Source of the DNA: Ophioderma brevispina
Taxonomy: Eukaryota > Echinodermata > Ophiuroidea > Amphilepidida > Ophiodermatidae
Assembly: GCA_023653785.1 (NCBI GenBank)
Contig: JAMKCH010084967.1
Location: 1 to 64,000, forward strand
Direction of reading: 5' to 3'
DNA length: 64,000 bases
The position numbers and the translations under genes are program-made. Positions 1 to 10,990 of the stretch are shown here, one piece after another. The notes under the pieces were generated by a model. It was not told the DNA's origin. It worked only from the letters and a program-made list of their open reading frames with translations, and did not search any database. Positions within the stretch are counted from its first letter, which is position 1. The number at the start of each line of letters is the position of its first letter.

Positions 1-282
1 TAATGCACATAAAATGCTGTGTTAGAGAAGTTGTGCCAGTGGGAGCCAGCACTGAATAGTGACTGATGACTTTGAAAAGCGAAAATTCATTAAAATATTA
101 AATAAAAATGTTGAGCATTTTAGGATAATTCAAATTCGACATGGAGGTAAGCTGAAATTTATTACAAGACTACCAAAAACTACATTTCTGAAATTCACTG
201 GCGCCACGGACACTCAGTTGAATTTTTACTGGCCCGACAGGAATTTCACTGGCCGCGGGCCAGTGCTAATCGAGCCCTGCAA
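1..282. mobile_element. Right end of a hAT-like DNA element, truncated by the window edge
   Basis: Read from its right end inward, the segment starts CAGGGCTCGATTAGC, a typical hAT-style terminus, and continues through two imperfect copies of an ACTGGCCCG block at about 208-282. A 77-codon open frame at 59-292 runs through the element and out of it and has no recognisable domain, so I do not call it a gene. The left end is outside the window. The superfamily assignment is from the terminal bases only. Confidence 0.4.
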
Positions 283-1794
283 GGTTGTTTGAATTCATAA
301 TGGTCGGGTAAACCTGGTCAGGTTACGAAACAACCCAAGCCTATATGTTTATAACTCGTAAAACCATGACCACAATACACTTTCCATAGTCCATATAGAG
401 CTTGCTTGTTTCAGTTGGTGTGGTGTGTGTGATGTACTCACTAGGGTTAGAGGAGTATTGTTGGTGACAAGGGTCAGTACAATCAAAAGCTCACAAGATT
501 TTACATATACAGTGAAAACAACACAAGTCGGAACAACTCCTAAAAAATGAAAAATTGCTCGCTAGCCAGGCGAGGCGAGAAAAAAAAAAAAAAACAAAAA
601 AACTAAAAAATTATTTTGTTTTGCTTTAGTAATCATACATGGGCATGTATGCGTGGTGCGTGCCCAAACCACATGCCACAGAGGTTTGTGAGTTCAAATC
701 CTTCTGCATCAACAGTTTGTGCCCTTAAAGAAGGTGCTGTTCCCTATCTATATCAGTGTGTTCCTCTATTTGAAAGAAGCCATTGCACTTGCTTTCGCGT
801 CCCCACAAGTTATCATGGGAAACAAACTTCCAGGGTTTGATGGTAGAAGACATAACAAAGACCCTGTATTTTAAAATCTGTATGGGCAGATTCTCCTGAA
901 ATTGCATACCCAGATTTGGGTTGGCCTCAAACTGTTATTAAACAATCATATATAAGCACTTCACATTATATATTTGGTGCCACCCACCATATTTGGTGGA
1001 ATTGGAATATCATTGTCTTTAGAATGCCCTTCTATAAATTTACGAAGGATTGCAAGTATAATATGTATTAGTTACCTTATACTTGTGAGTGAAAACACAC
1101 AATCATCTGTGATTCTGCATGCTGTCACTCTGACTCAAAAACAGATAATGGGGGTTGCTTGCAAGATTTTTTGTGCATCATTTGGAATGTGTGAATCTTT
1201 TAGGAGGTATTCATTCTTTCACACAATTATTGCTGAAAATAGGTGATATCAGATAATGGAACATTGGGTCAATGCAACAACTGATAATAGGTGTGATGTG
1301 CAGTTATTTTCATGAGCAGGTGCTTTGTGGGCACAATGAGGACACTGTAGGTTGTCTTTAGTAGTTAGTGTAGTTAAACCAAATTTTTAAAACCGCTATA
1401 TGGGGGTGGCGGGATAACACCTCAACACTCAGTATTTATGGCTGTGTGAGGATTTATTGAGAGCAAAGATATTACCAGATGCCCTTCCTGATGCCAATCC
1501 ACAGTTTTCGGGCTGGGGGCCTAGCTTTGGGCAACTACACCCACCATTCAGGCACATGTTCTTGATGGCCGCCATTAGCTCAGCTGGCCCTTGTAGGTAG
1601 AATCTTCTTTTTGTTTAATTCTACCAGGGTAACCATCTACCCTCATCAGATTTCTCCTCATCAGGTCTCTTGCATAACATGATTGCAAGGGTGGTGGTTT
1701 ATCACCATAGTGTTACAGTATCTTGCATATTGTGTGGGCAGAAATCTAGAGAGAAATTGGTTAATCTTTGGCTGTACAATTTTTCCTTTTCATC
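283..1794. other. Non-coding stretch with a tRNA-like fragment
   Basis: No supportable gene. Around 630-690 there is a degenerate tRNA-like segment with a B-box-like GAGTTCAAATCC, perhaps a SINE head. Around 1450-1540 the phrase AGATGCCCTTCCTGATGCC resembles a motif common in animal SINE or LINE remnants, and TTAGCTCAGCTGG at about 1576 resembles an A box without a matching B box. The rest shows nothing I can name. Confidence 0.3.
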
Positions 1795-2430
1795 CCCCCT
1801 GGCGCTTTAGCAGAAGGGGTTGTGGTCCATAGCAAAATCTGTTGTCGGCGTCTGTTCGTCCGCCTGCCAGTCACCTGCTGTACGTCTGACCCCTGACCCG
1901 ATCTAGATGACACCTACACCACAGGATTCTTATAGTCAGGGACAGAATAAGGTGACCAATTGCGCATCTGATGTAATATGATGCGTGCAAACAAATGTCA
2001 GCCATGAAGAATTATCTGTGAATAGTTAAAGCTTATTAAAACGCGAACGTTTACTCGCCTCAATTTATGTGACTGTGAGTCGAAAAAACCTGGCTCAAAT
2101 TGGGCATTTTAGGACATTTTAACTAATTATTTTGTTCGAATATGCCCCACCCATACCAACAAATTCAAACCAATATGGTCTTCGCCTGCGTTGACAAATA
2201 TTTGACCAAATACGCGCAATTAGTCCCCTAATTCTGCTCGGCTCTGTGACAGATAAGTCTGTAGGCCAAAGGTCATACTTTGTGATTCCCATATTTTCTG
2301 CTTTATCTTGAAAAAACTTGTACAAACTCTCTCTTACCAAGTTTTCTGCTCTTATTCCCAGGAATACTGTGCAAAGTCTCTCTTAACCCTACAAGAGGAT
2401 CTTGCAAGTTTTAACTGGCAGTATTTTTAA
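1795..2430. mobile_element. GTCCG-type interspersed element, copy 1
   Basis: Starts GCGCTTTAGCAGAAGGGG, then TTGTCGGCGTCTGTTCGTCC, and ends near GCAAGTTTTAACTGGCAG. The same start, GTCCG run and end recur at 51352-52012, so both are copies of one family of about 640-660 bp. I see no transposase; it is probably non-autonomous. The class is unknown. Confidence 0.55.
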
Positions 2431-3964
2431 TTTCTGTGGGAAGTAATGACACTGTTAGTAGAGGCTTTGTGGAAAAAATCCAGAGCTACACCAACTCCTT
2501 GATTGGCAACAATCAAGCAGAGTGAACTCGTAGCATTAACCTGGTGAGAGTTCGAGAGCTACTCCTTCTTGGCCAATGTGCAAATAGACAAAGTTGCACA
2601 ATTTACTTTAAGCAGAATAAGCTTCATGTCTGTGAAGATGATGTGTATAGTAAAACCCCATTAGAAGTTGTATGGGAAAGATACACTTTGGTCTAAAAAC
2701 AAACAATATTTTCTATGAATTGGGTAGCCAGGAATTATATTTGTACCCATTTCAGGATTTTAAGATCACACTTTTCCCCTCCTCTACAATGTCGGTATCA
2801 ATGTTATAAACTTACTAGAACTTAAAACATCCTGTTTATCTTCTTCTACTCCCCTTTTATTTTGGGTAAATTTCTAAGAAAATTCTGACGCATCTTTATT
2901 TTTCACGTCAAACTGCCCTTTAATGGACTTTTAAATTCTATAACTGATACCCCGCAGATCATAGCACCGCAGCCAATGTTTCTTGCAATGCAGCAATGTA
3001 CCGGTGTCAAAGAGCTCGTTTTGCGGCGACCGCAGCGGTCGGTAGCGCTGTTTGTTGACACGCCGCATGTAATGGGTCTTCTGTCAGTGCGAATTATTCA
3101 GTTATAAGTACATGGGTAACAATTTGCGTGATGAAAGTCGATGACATGGACAGGACATTCAAGTGTTAACAAATGTTGGTTTGATGTCAATGGTCTCTAA
3201 ATAACATTAATTCGGGATGTGGTATTTACTGTTTTATTGTATTTTGTTGTTGTAATAGATTCATTGTCTCATAAATGGTATTTTGTACTAAAGGGGTACT
3301 CCCAACTTTTTTTTTATCAGAGAGACCTTATGGCAGCATGGTCCTTGTGTCTGTGTGTCAGACATGTGATCTACACTTCGGTTAATTTGGTATAGCTTTT
3401 TTTACTGCAGTGAAAGATCATTTTCACATTAATGTGCTTATGTATTAACCAGAGGGGCTTATATGAGGATAGGATACAGATATTGAGGTCAAATGTCATT
3501 TGAGGTCACTTGGGATCATTATTTGTATGCCGTGTGTTGATTAAAGTATGAAGTTGCTTTTAGTGCAGTGATGGATTCATTTGTATTTGGTATGCTATGG
3601 ATTGAAATCAGGGATATGTGTGAGTGAAAGGGGCAAACGTGAAGGCCAAAGTCATTTATCGTTCACCATTGTTTAAAGTCTTACTCAGAGATTTCCGAAT
3701 ATAATTATTTTGAGTAGAAATTAAAGATAGTCATCTAGAAACTAAAGATAGTCACCTAAAATGTTCAATCCAAAGGTTAAGAGATGAATCGATTTTACTT
3801 TCCATGCAGTAGCATTTTATGCACAGTATAACAGTGCCATAGGATACCCGTGTACAACAGAATTTCCGGATCCGGATTGAACCAAAGTTTGTTTTTCTAT
3901 TGAAAGACTTCAATATGAGTATAGTTATTTCACACAATGACTAGTATATGGACAAGCATTATGT
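2431..3964. other. Non-coding stretch with a fragment of a TTAAAG element
   Basis: No gene seen. At about 3668-3740 the phrase ACTCAGAGATTT followed by ATAGTCATCTAGAA matches the start of a repeat at 63563-63660 (TTAAAGGCTGACTCAGAG), so this is a degraded copy of that family. The reverse complement of the same end lies at 5588-5622. Confidence 0.35.
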
Positions 3965-5530
3965 ACATGCTGTTATGACGTCTCGTAGACGTACAAGGTC
4001 AGAAAAATACCTTGCAAACACAAATAAATTAGCCTTGTGCACAGGTGATCTAATTTTATATAATAAAAACAGTTGTAATGATCTTTAATGGTTTGGTTCA
4101 AAGAATTTGGTATGTCCAAACAAAATTACATAGTAAGATTACACACAATTTATAAGATTATACTTAAAGGGGAACTGTTTGCAGAATAACTTACATAATA
4201 TACGACGCCTATCAAAAACAATTATTGAACACATATGGAGTGCTTTCATGGGAAAAAGAAAACGAATTTATAATAACCATTAAAACGAATTACATTAAAA
4301 GCATTTGTCTGACCATGCGCTATTTCAAATTCGCGCTACTGTATGTATATGGGATATGTATTTGTGTTATGCTGATAAGGACGGCACAGTAGCGTTCATA
4401 TATCTTCACGCATGATGGCTTTCATAATGTGTATTCCTATGGATGTAGGACCTAAACGTGCCGGTGTTATCGCATAACACGTTATACACTAGCGCGTAAT
4501 TTTTAAATAGCACATGGTCAGACTAGTGGTTGTAATTCATTGTTAGGGTAATATAATGCAGTTTTCCATGAAAACCACTCGAGATGTTGGTCAGTATTGT
4601 TTTAATATTATTCGTTGTACGTGGGTCTCATTTAATTGTAAACAAGAATGTCACTAATGTCCACAAGAAGCGTTGCAGTTCAACAATGAGATGTCCTCAC
4701 AGCAAAGACTCCAAAATGACAGCGCATAAGTTCACCATACCAACAACTCCCTCAGCATAGTAAATAATTCCAATGGGAATCGGCTCAAGTCCTGAAGGTA
4801 ATTTTGGTCCAGCAGTTCAAGACGACGGGGTTTTTCCCTCTACGAACACTATATCTGCAATACGTCCCAGGTATTCTACCACCATCAGTCGGTCGCTAAT
4901 GTTCCTCATTTAGGACCACAACTGGAATCTCTCTTTGATTCCAAAACGGAAGCTCTTCTGGCTTAAAAGACGACACGCACAGATCAGCTATTAAGCTCCG
5001 GCGGCATCCAATATTATAAAAATCCTGGCAATATGTAGCTCAAATCTACCATTATTGTAGATTAAAACTAGCTATAAATAATTATACTGTATCGCTTCCT
5101 GGTTCACTGCTGGCGAACAAAACTTTTGCAACTCGGCTTTATACCTTCATTTCACAAAGTTCCCAAGTCTTAAAATAGATATTACCACAGCATCATGCAT
5201 AAACATCACCCTATCACTGTCAAATCAGAATTTTCACAAAAATTTACAATCACCTGAATTGCATCATTTCACATTTATAAACCATGGGGACTTTTCCCAG
5301 ATCTGCAATGTTTTGATCTCAAAGCATAAAACAAGTTGACTCAGTTTCTAAGTTTACATCTTGGGGAAACCCCCACTTCCCCTATTGGCAACTAGAGGCT
5401 AACAGGGTGCACCTTGCACAAACAATAGGGGGAATCCCCTGCTCTCCTTTTTATCATAAACAATGTACTTTTCCCATGAGAAATCTTTTAATAAAATAAA
5501 AGTGAGGAAAATAATGATTTAATCAAAATT
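3965..5530 (+). repeat. Dispersed duplicate block, copy 1 (partner at 9955-10990)
   Basis: Begins at GACGTCTCGTAGACG and runs to the CCCCACTTCCCCTATTG region and its AT-rich tail. The same order of sub-blocks is found at 9955-10990. Copy 1 is longer mainly because it carries a TTAA-flanked insertion at 4164-4635. The copies are diverged by substitutions and many one-base indels. No coding potential is seen in either. Confidence 0.65.
4164..4635. mobile_element. TTAA-flanked foldback element inserted in copy 1
   Basis: TTAA lies at both ends. The two arms of about 150 bases are imperfect inverted repeats: TCTGACCATGCGCTATTT on the left pairs with AAATAGCACATGGTCAGA on the right. The related block at 9955-10990 reads straight through as TTTATTGTCCCCAAG where copy 1 has TTAA, element, TTAATTGTAAACAAG, so the empty site is visible. 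It has no coding capacity and is a non-autonomous piggyBac or Kolobok-type element by target site. Confidence 0.65.
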
Positions 5531-5587
5531 TTGAGGGTAATATAACAATGCAAAAAACATGATTTTTTTGGAAATTGAGTGCACCCT

Positions 5588-5622
5588 CATCGGGAAATCT
5601 CTGAGTCAGCCTTTAACTGCAG
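5588..5622 (-). repeat. Solo end of TTAAAGGCTGACTCAGAG repeat
   Basis: On the minus strand this reads TTAAAGGCTGACTCAGAG followed by ATTTCCCG. It matches the ends at 63563-63590 and about 3668. Only a short terminus is recognisable. Confidence 0.4.
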
Positions 5623-5736
5623 GTAAGGAACTAAAATTACATGACATGCATGATGGCTTGTGTAACTTGCAATTGGTTGGGTGGTGTGTCTGATGGTGTG
5701 GGGTTGCAGCATGATTGGATTTAGGTACACACTCCA

Positions 5737-5956
5737 TTGGTTTGGGTGTACAGTCTGATTGGTTTGGGTGTACAGTCTGATTGGTTTGGGTGTACAGTCT
5801 GATTGGTTTGGGTGTACAGTCTGATTGGTTTGGGTGTACAGTCTGATTGGTTTGGGTGCACGGTCTGATTGGTTTGGGTGTACAGTCTGATTGGTTTGGG
5901 TGCACGGTCTGATTGGTTTGGGTGTATAGTCTGATTGGTTTGGGTGTACAGTCTGA
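5737..5956. repeat. 22-bp minisatellite, about ten copies
   Basis: The unit TGATTGGTTTGGGTGTACAG plus TC repeats about ten times with only a few variants (GCACGG or GTATAG for GTACAG). Because 22 is not a multiple of three and the unit has no minus-strand stop, all three minus frames stay open and give a 22-residue periodic peptide. The resulting 187-, 99- and 92-codon frames are treated as a by-product of the repeat, not genes. Confidence 0.9.
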
Positions 5957-5964
5957 GTGGGAAC

Positions 5965-6118
5965 CGTGGGGACCCGTAGGGAAACGCGCAATTGCTCATA
6001 ACAACAAAAACCGCAAGATCGGGAATAGCTCAAATTTTGAGAATAAGCTTTTCTCAAGGATTTCAAGTGATCAATGAATAAAACAGAAGGTGCTGAAATC
6101 ACGAAATGCACCTTTAAT
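5965..6118 (-). repeat. End of TTAAAGGTGCATTT repeat family
   Basis: On the minus strand it begins TTAAAGGTGCATTTCGTGAT and passes through CAAAATTTGAG and GCAATTG sub-blocks. Related pieces lie at 44646-44820 (+) and about 47070-47228 (-). It abuts the 22-bp minisatellite. Confidence 0.5.
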
Positions 6119-6212
6119 AAAGTAAAGTTGCAGGAATAGGCCATAGTCACATTTACAGGTCATCCAAAAAGAAAGATGAGGCCCGAGGGACTTCATTGAA
6201 TAAATTTCAATA

Positions 6213-6567
6213 TTAAAGGTCCATGGCCCGATTGCTAATAGCCTCGTCCACAGTGACCCCAGATTTTACCGGAAGTGGTCAACATTTTGGTATCAGAAGA
6301 AAGCTACTATTTTTTTGTCTTACCCTGGAAATCTTAGGGCTAAATGGGGGGATGTTTATTTGATTGTTATGAGCGAAAATATTCTCCATTTTGGTCGACC
6401 AATATTAAATTTTACCCAGTACTCTATGGGGATTTTACAAAATCACGTTTTTAGCTCTCACATCAAAACTGGTTGAAATATCGGCGTGAAACTTTACAGA
6501 TGGGGTTTTGGGTGAAGGCCATTCTATCATAGAACATTTATCACTTAAATCGGGCCATCCCCTTTAA
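6213..6567. mobile_element. TTAA-flanked MITE, GGCCCGAT family, copy 1
   Basis: Bounded by TTAA at 6213-6216 and 6564-6567. The inward ends are AGGTCCATGGCCCGATT and, on the other strand, AGGGGATGGCCCGATTTAAG. A second copy in reverse orientation is at 53556-53909 and a truncated third at 55347-55545. No open frame. The length of 355 bp and the TTAA site suit a non-autonomous Kolobok or piggyBac-type element. Confidence 0.7.
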
Positions 6568-6674
6568 ATTGATATGTTTTGATTATACCTACTAAAGTAC
6601 ACCCTAAAAAAAAATATTGCCCATATGTAGCACACAGAAAAGAAATATGTGCAAATCTCTCCCCCCTCCACCAC

Positions 6675-6722
6675 TACACACACACACACACAACACACAC
6701 ACACACACACATACACACACCC
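6675..6722. repeat. (CA)n microsatellite
   Basis: About 24 CA units with a few interruptions, preceded by a C-rich run. The small open frames reading Thr-His repeats here are artefacts of it. Confidence 0.95.
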
Positions 6723-7386
6723 CACAAACTTACAAAGACAAGCAAGGGCTTCAATGTTTTCCCATTATAGAAACATGTTTCTCATTTGATAAAGCAATTT
6801 TGCCATATTGCCTTCCCATATGATCCCTGATCATATTTTGACATTTTATTTTGGAAATTTGACCAACATAGACCCCGGGAATATTAGGAGCGAAGTGTAA
6901 TTTTATTCTATATGAATTAACAATGGCAGATAATATTTTTGGCAACTTTGGCAAACGTTGGCTGAAGCCTGTTTTTCCAACAAGAAGACATAGAACGTTC
7001 CCTCCACAGCCTAATTTTGAGTGCAGTTTTTGTTGTTTTCGTAACCACAGAGTGGTTTGAAAGTCATCACGTTTGTATGGGCAAATAGCTTATGTACACA
7101 TACTGATGGATTAACTTGCATTGGGTATATCTTAATGTTAATGTTATGCAATGTCAAGTGCTCTTATGGGTCTGTCTCTAAATTAAGGGTCCAACGTGTG
7201 ACATCCCCGCTCAAAGGGTGGAAATTCAGTGGCTTAGAAATAACATTGAAAAGGATTGATGTCTATAAAACTGACAATATTCAACATTTTAAAGTAAAAA
7301 AGAAAGAAGACTGTACATATATTTATAGGATTTCATTTGAGGCACAATTTCTCTCCCTCCCCCATGTTTTTGTGGATTTGTTGGAA

Positions 7387-7431
<45 letters not shown>

Positions 7432-9638
7432 GTGAACTTTTTGTTCAAGCAGTAATAACTTTAATTTCATGGGGAAAATTTACCTCTAAAAAGGACATTT
7501 TCCATTATTAGATTCATTTTTGTTTTGCCTGCATTGTGCCATGTTAGGGTTAAAAGTCACATACTTTGAGTGAGGTCAAAGGTCATTAGAGGTCAAGTTG
7601 TGCAGAAGGAAAGGTGATCGCAAAAGCGGCAACAGTTGTAGTTCAAGAACCGTCCTTGTTTTTGTGGAGGAGTGCATTTTTTTGGTGCCAGCTTCTGTTT
7701 CTACAGCCTCCTTCCGTTTCGGGTTATAATAGTCCTGATGTATTCCCTGCAGGTCGTAAGAGGCAATAAAGAGGATGCACTTGTTAATTGAAGTTTGAAT
7801 TTCTGAATTGTTTATAGTGCCAACATGATATGGTTGTTAATGGTTAGTTTGAAATTATCTTGGCATGACCTAAAATTTTGTTATCCCTATTCCGATAGCT
7901 GGATAATTTACTCAGATTTTAACCAATTCCTCAGTTTTGATTATTAATTAGGAAATGTGTCCTGCGGTTTTTTGCCGCCAACTGTTGGAGCTGCAGGCAG
8001 TTGTAGTTTGGGTGAACAAAGGGATGAAATTTTCTTAGTATGATTTAAAAATTGGTCATACTTGTTTGAATCATGGATATACATATTTGTGGGTCGCCCA
8101 GCTGAAGCTGATAAGACCACTTAGCATTCAGCCGTCATGCGGTATGTGTAATGTAATGTAGTGATGTATGTATGTTGGGTGGTCCCTCGTCAACCATAAA
8201 GTAAACCAAAAAAGGTAACCTTCATTTCTCACCAAACACAATGACTGATTTACTTGGTCATGTTGCTAGGAGGGACACACATATTGGGCATGTCCATCTG
8301 TCAACATCCACTGTGCATAGTAATACCTTATTTAATATGTGTGTTCTCATTGGCTACTAACAAGAAAAGGCAGCCCCACTCAAGATTCACTGCATTAGCA
8401 AGTGCACAAGCCGGAAATGCATAGTTCCTAGTTGCTTCCATTATCCAACAGCTGTTCTATTTAACTCAAAATTTAGAATCTATGCTCTTAGGTAATGCTT
8501 CCATGAAAAATGGATCAGGATTGGGATCAGGTCACCCACCTACGTGGCCCACCCCTTGCCTTTTTTCCGTTCATGGTTTTTAAATTATGGGTCCATTGCA
8601 ATAACTACTTCTACTGTATGTTACTGTAAAACTGACACAATGACTTGCTGTTTCTACAGGAGCCAGTGGGAAGCATGGTGGTGGGCTTTTGCTTGCCTTC
8701 AGAGGCCTTTCCTCTGCCCCCCAAAAAAATAATGACAGAATCTCCTATATAGTAAATCACCGAAGCTTTGTGTAAGCCTATGTTTTGTGATAAATTTTAA
8801 TGTATAAAAGCCCCCCAAAATTTCATCCTGGACCCTCTGCCCCCCCCCCAAAAAAATTGCTATTTTGGCTATGCCCTGTGTTTCGTAATATGTATTTCAA
8901 CTCCAAATGTAGTTTATTAACTTAAAGTTAATTATTACCATGTTTATTGGTACTGTCTAATGAATGAACATATTAAACTAAAAGGCACTGGCACATTTGG
9001 AAATATGCACCCTCAGATGTTTTCAAAATTAATATTTGCATGGGTTTAAGGTTATACATTAGTTCTCACTCTCTCAGAAAGGATTAAGCCGCAAATCAGC
9101 GACCCTCAGAGGTAAACAGAATGATTTGATAATAAATCACTCCGGATTGATTTTCATTCAGCAGACATGGATCATTAAACAAGAAACCACATTTTTTTCC
9201 AGCAGCATCCACCCTGTTTCATTGGCTGTGTCTGAAACTTTTTTGGTTTTAATATCAACAAGTTTGAGTCTTGATAATCATGAAGTAGACACATGTTCGT
9301 AAGTTTAAGACAAACTTCAAAATTTGGCCTACAATTGTAGTGAAAGTCCTTTAGTCTCTTATTAAGGCTCGTACCTGTTTTGTGCTGTTAGTTTTGTGTG
9401 GTAAAAATATTTGTATTCTTCAAATGGCCGAGAGATCATTTGAGACAAATTGAGGGAATCTCACATTTTCTTGAAAATGTGCCACTTCCACTTTAGAGCT
9501 GCATCTTTAGGAAAATACCACCAAAACATCCAACCCAAGAAGGTGTACAAACGACAACAATTTAAACAGTGCTTGAACTTATTCAATAAATTGGCACTTC
9601 ACTTAATTTGCTTCCTCTCTGTACTTCCACAACTGCAG
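6723..9638. other. Intergenic or intronic stretch with a poly-A run
   Basis: No supportable exon. It contains a 45-base A run at 7393-7437, an A/T-rich unique stretch, and a C-run region at 8690-8870 with GGCTATGCCCTG, which resembles a decayed hAT terminus. A possible acceptor at 8659 (TTTCTACAG) followed by six open codons lacks a convincing donor and is not called. Confidence 0.4.
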
Positions 9639-9762
9639 GCTTTGAATTCCCAGTCCCAGCAACAGACAGGGAGCTGAGCTATCGACTGCTACAAGCATAA
9701 TCCAGAAGCAGAGACTAGCCCTTCAGCTGAGAAGCCTCAGCGCAAACTTGGACCCATCCCAG
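9639..9762 (+). CDS. Probable internal exon, unidentified protein
   Basis: A strong acceptor (CTCTGTACTTCCACAACTGCAG) lies upstream and ATCCCAG|GTACAA forms the donor. With two bases carried from the previous exon it reads FEFPVPATDRELSYRLL; after one missing base near 9697 it continues IQKQRLALQLRSLSANLDP to the donor in phase 0. The amino-acid texture (amphipathic helix rich in Leu, Gln, Arg) and the single required indel support a real exon. It lies 33 kb upstream of the next good exon, so it may belong to the same gene or to a different one. Family not recognised. Confidence 0.42.
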
Positions 9763-9954
9763 GTACAAATGCTGCCCTCAACCATCAGTCAGGGAAAAAG
9801 AGAGTGATGCTTACCATCGACGGCCATGGCTTTACACTAACTACAGAGTCGCTGGAACTTTTCACTTCAGCTAGTGTGCATTCGTGGGATTGATATACTA
9901 ATGCATTTAAATATCCGCTTCCTGTATTTAGTAATTTGTAATGAATAGGTGTTT

Positions 9955-10990
9955 AATTACGTCCCGTGGACGTCAAGGTCAGAAATACCTTTGAAACACA
10001 AATAATGAGCCTTTGTGCACAATTGATCTGAATTTTATATAATATACAGATTTCATGATTTTTACTTGGAAAGGTTCAAGAATTTGGTATGTTTCCAAAA
10101 CACATTACATATACACAATTACCACAATTTTGGTTGGATAACTTTATTGTCCCCAAGAATGTCCAATAATGTTCCCCAGAAGCGTGCAGTCAACAATGAT
10201 ATGGTCCTCACAGCAAGCTACAACAAATGACAGCATGCAAAGTCACAAATATCCATGGTATATTACATAAGAAGCTTCCTCAGTTTCTTAGTAACTTTTG
10301 TCCAGCAGTTCAATACTACCAGTTTACATAAGCCCCTCCGCGACACAATATTTTCCACAGTAATTATCAGTCCAATAATCACCAACCAACTATTTCTATC
10401 TGTCCCATGTTGGAATCCTATTTTGATTCCCATCACTTTCGCTTTAAAAGACGACAGTAGAATACTTACAGCACTCTGCTCACATGGAATTGAATATAAT
10501 AAATCCTGGCAACTGTGTGGAGCATAAACTCTACTCATTATTTTAAGATAAAACTAGCTATAACCATAATGTATAGCTGATTACAACTGCGGACCCATCT
10601 TCTGGCAGTTCCTCCTTCATATATAGCAATATTTCATAAAGTTCCCAACTCTTAAAATAGACATTACAACAGCATAATGCATAAACATAAACCTTGCACT
10701 ACACATCACTTTCCATATATAGCTTTGTGGGGGAAATTCCCTAGATTCTGCAATGTTTTTGATCTCAAAGCTAAACAATTTTACTCAGTACTAAGTTTTC
10801 ATCTTGGGGAATTCCCCACTTCCCCTATTGTGCAATCTAACAGGTGCCCCTAGCAAAAAACAACTAGGGATATTCCCCTTTCCCTCTCTTTTTAAATAGT
10901 TAAACACAAGTCTTTTCTGTGAGAATCTCTTCTCAAATAACATTGAGGAAAATAAATAAAATTCAATTTGCATTTCATCACAAAATGGAG
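9955..10990 (+). repeat. Dispersed duplicate block, copy 2 (partner at 3965-5530)
   Basis: Shares with copy 1 the order: GACGTCAAGGTCAGAAATACC, AAGCGTGCAGTCAACAATGA, an AT-rich core, and GGAATTCCCCACTTCCCC. It lacks the TTAA foldback element and so shows the empty target. Small open frames on both strands at 10255-10538 are not conserved in copy 1. Confidence 0.65.

Noticed and set aside
1576..1600. A-box-like TTAGCTCAGCTGG suggesting a tRNA gene
   Set aside because: No B box at the right distance and no cloverleaf pairing.
5587..6150. 187-codon minus-strand open frame with periodic peptide
   Set aside because: It is generated by the 22-bp stop-free minisatellite; all three frames are open for the same reason.
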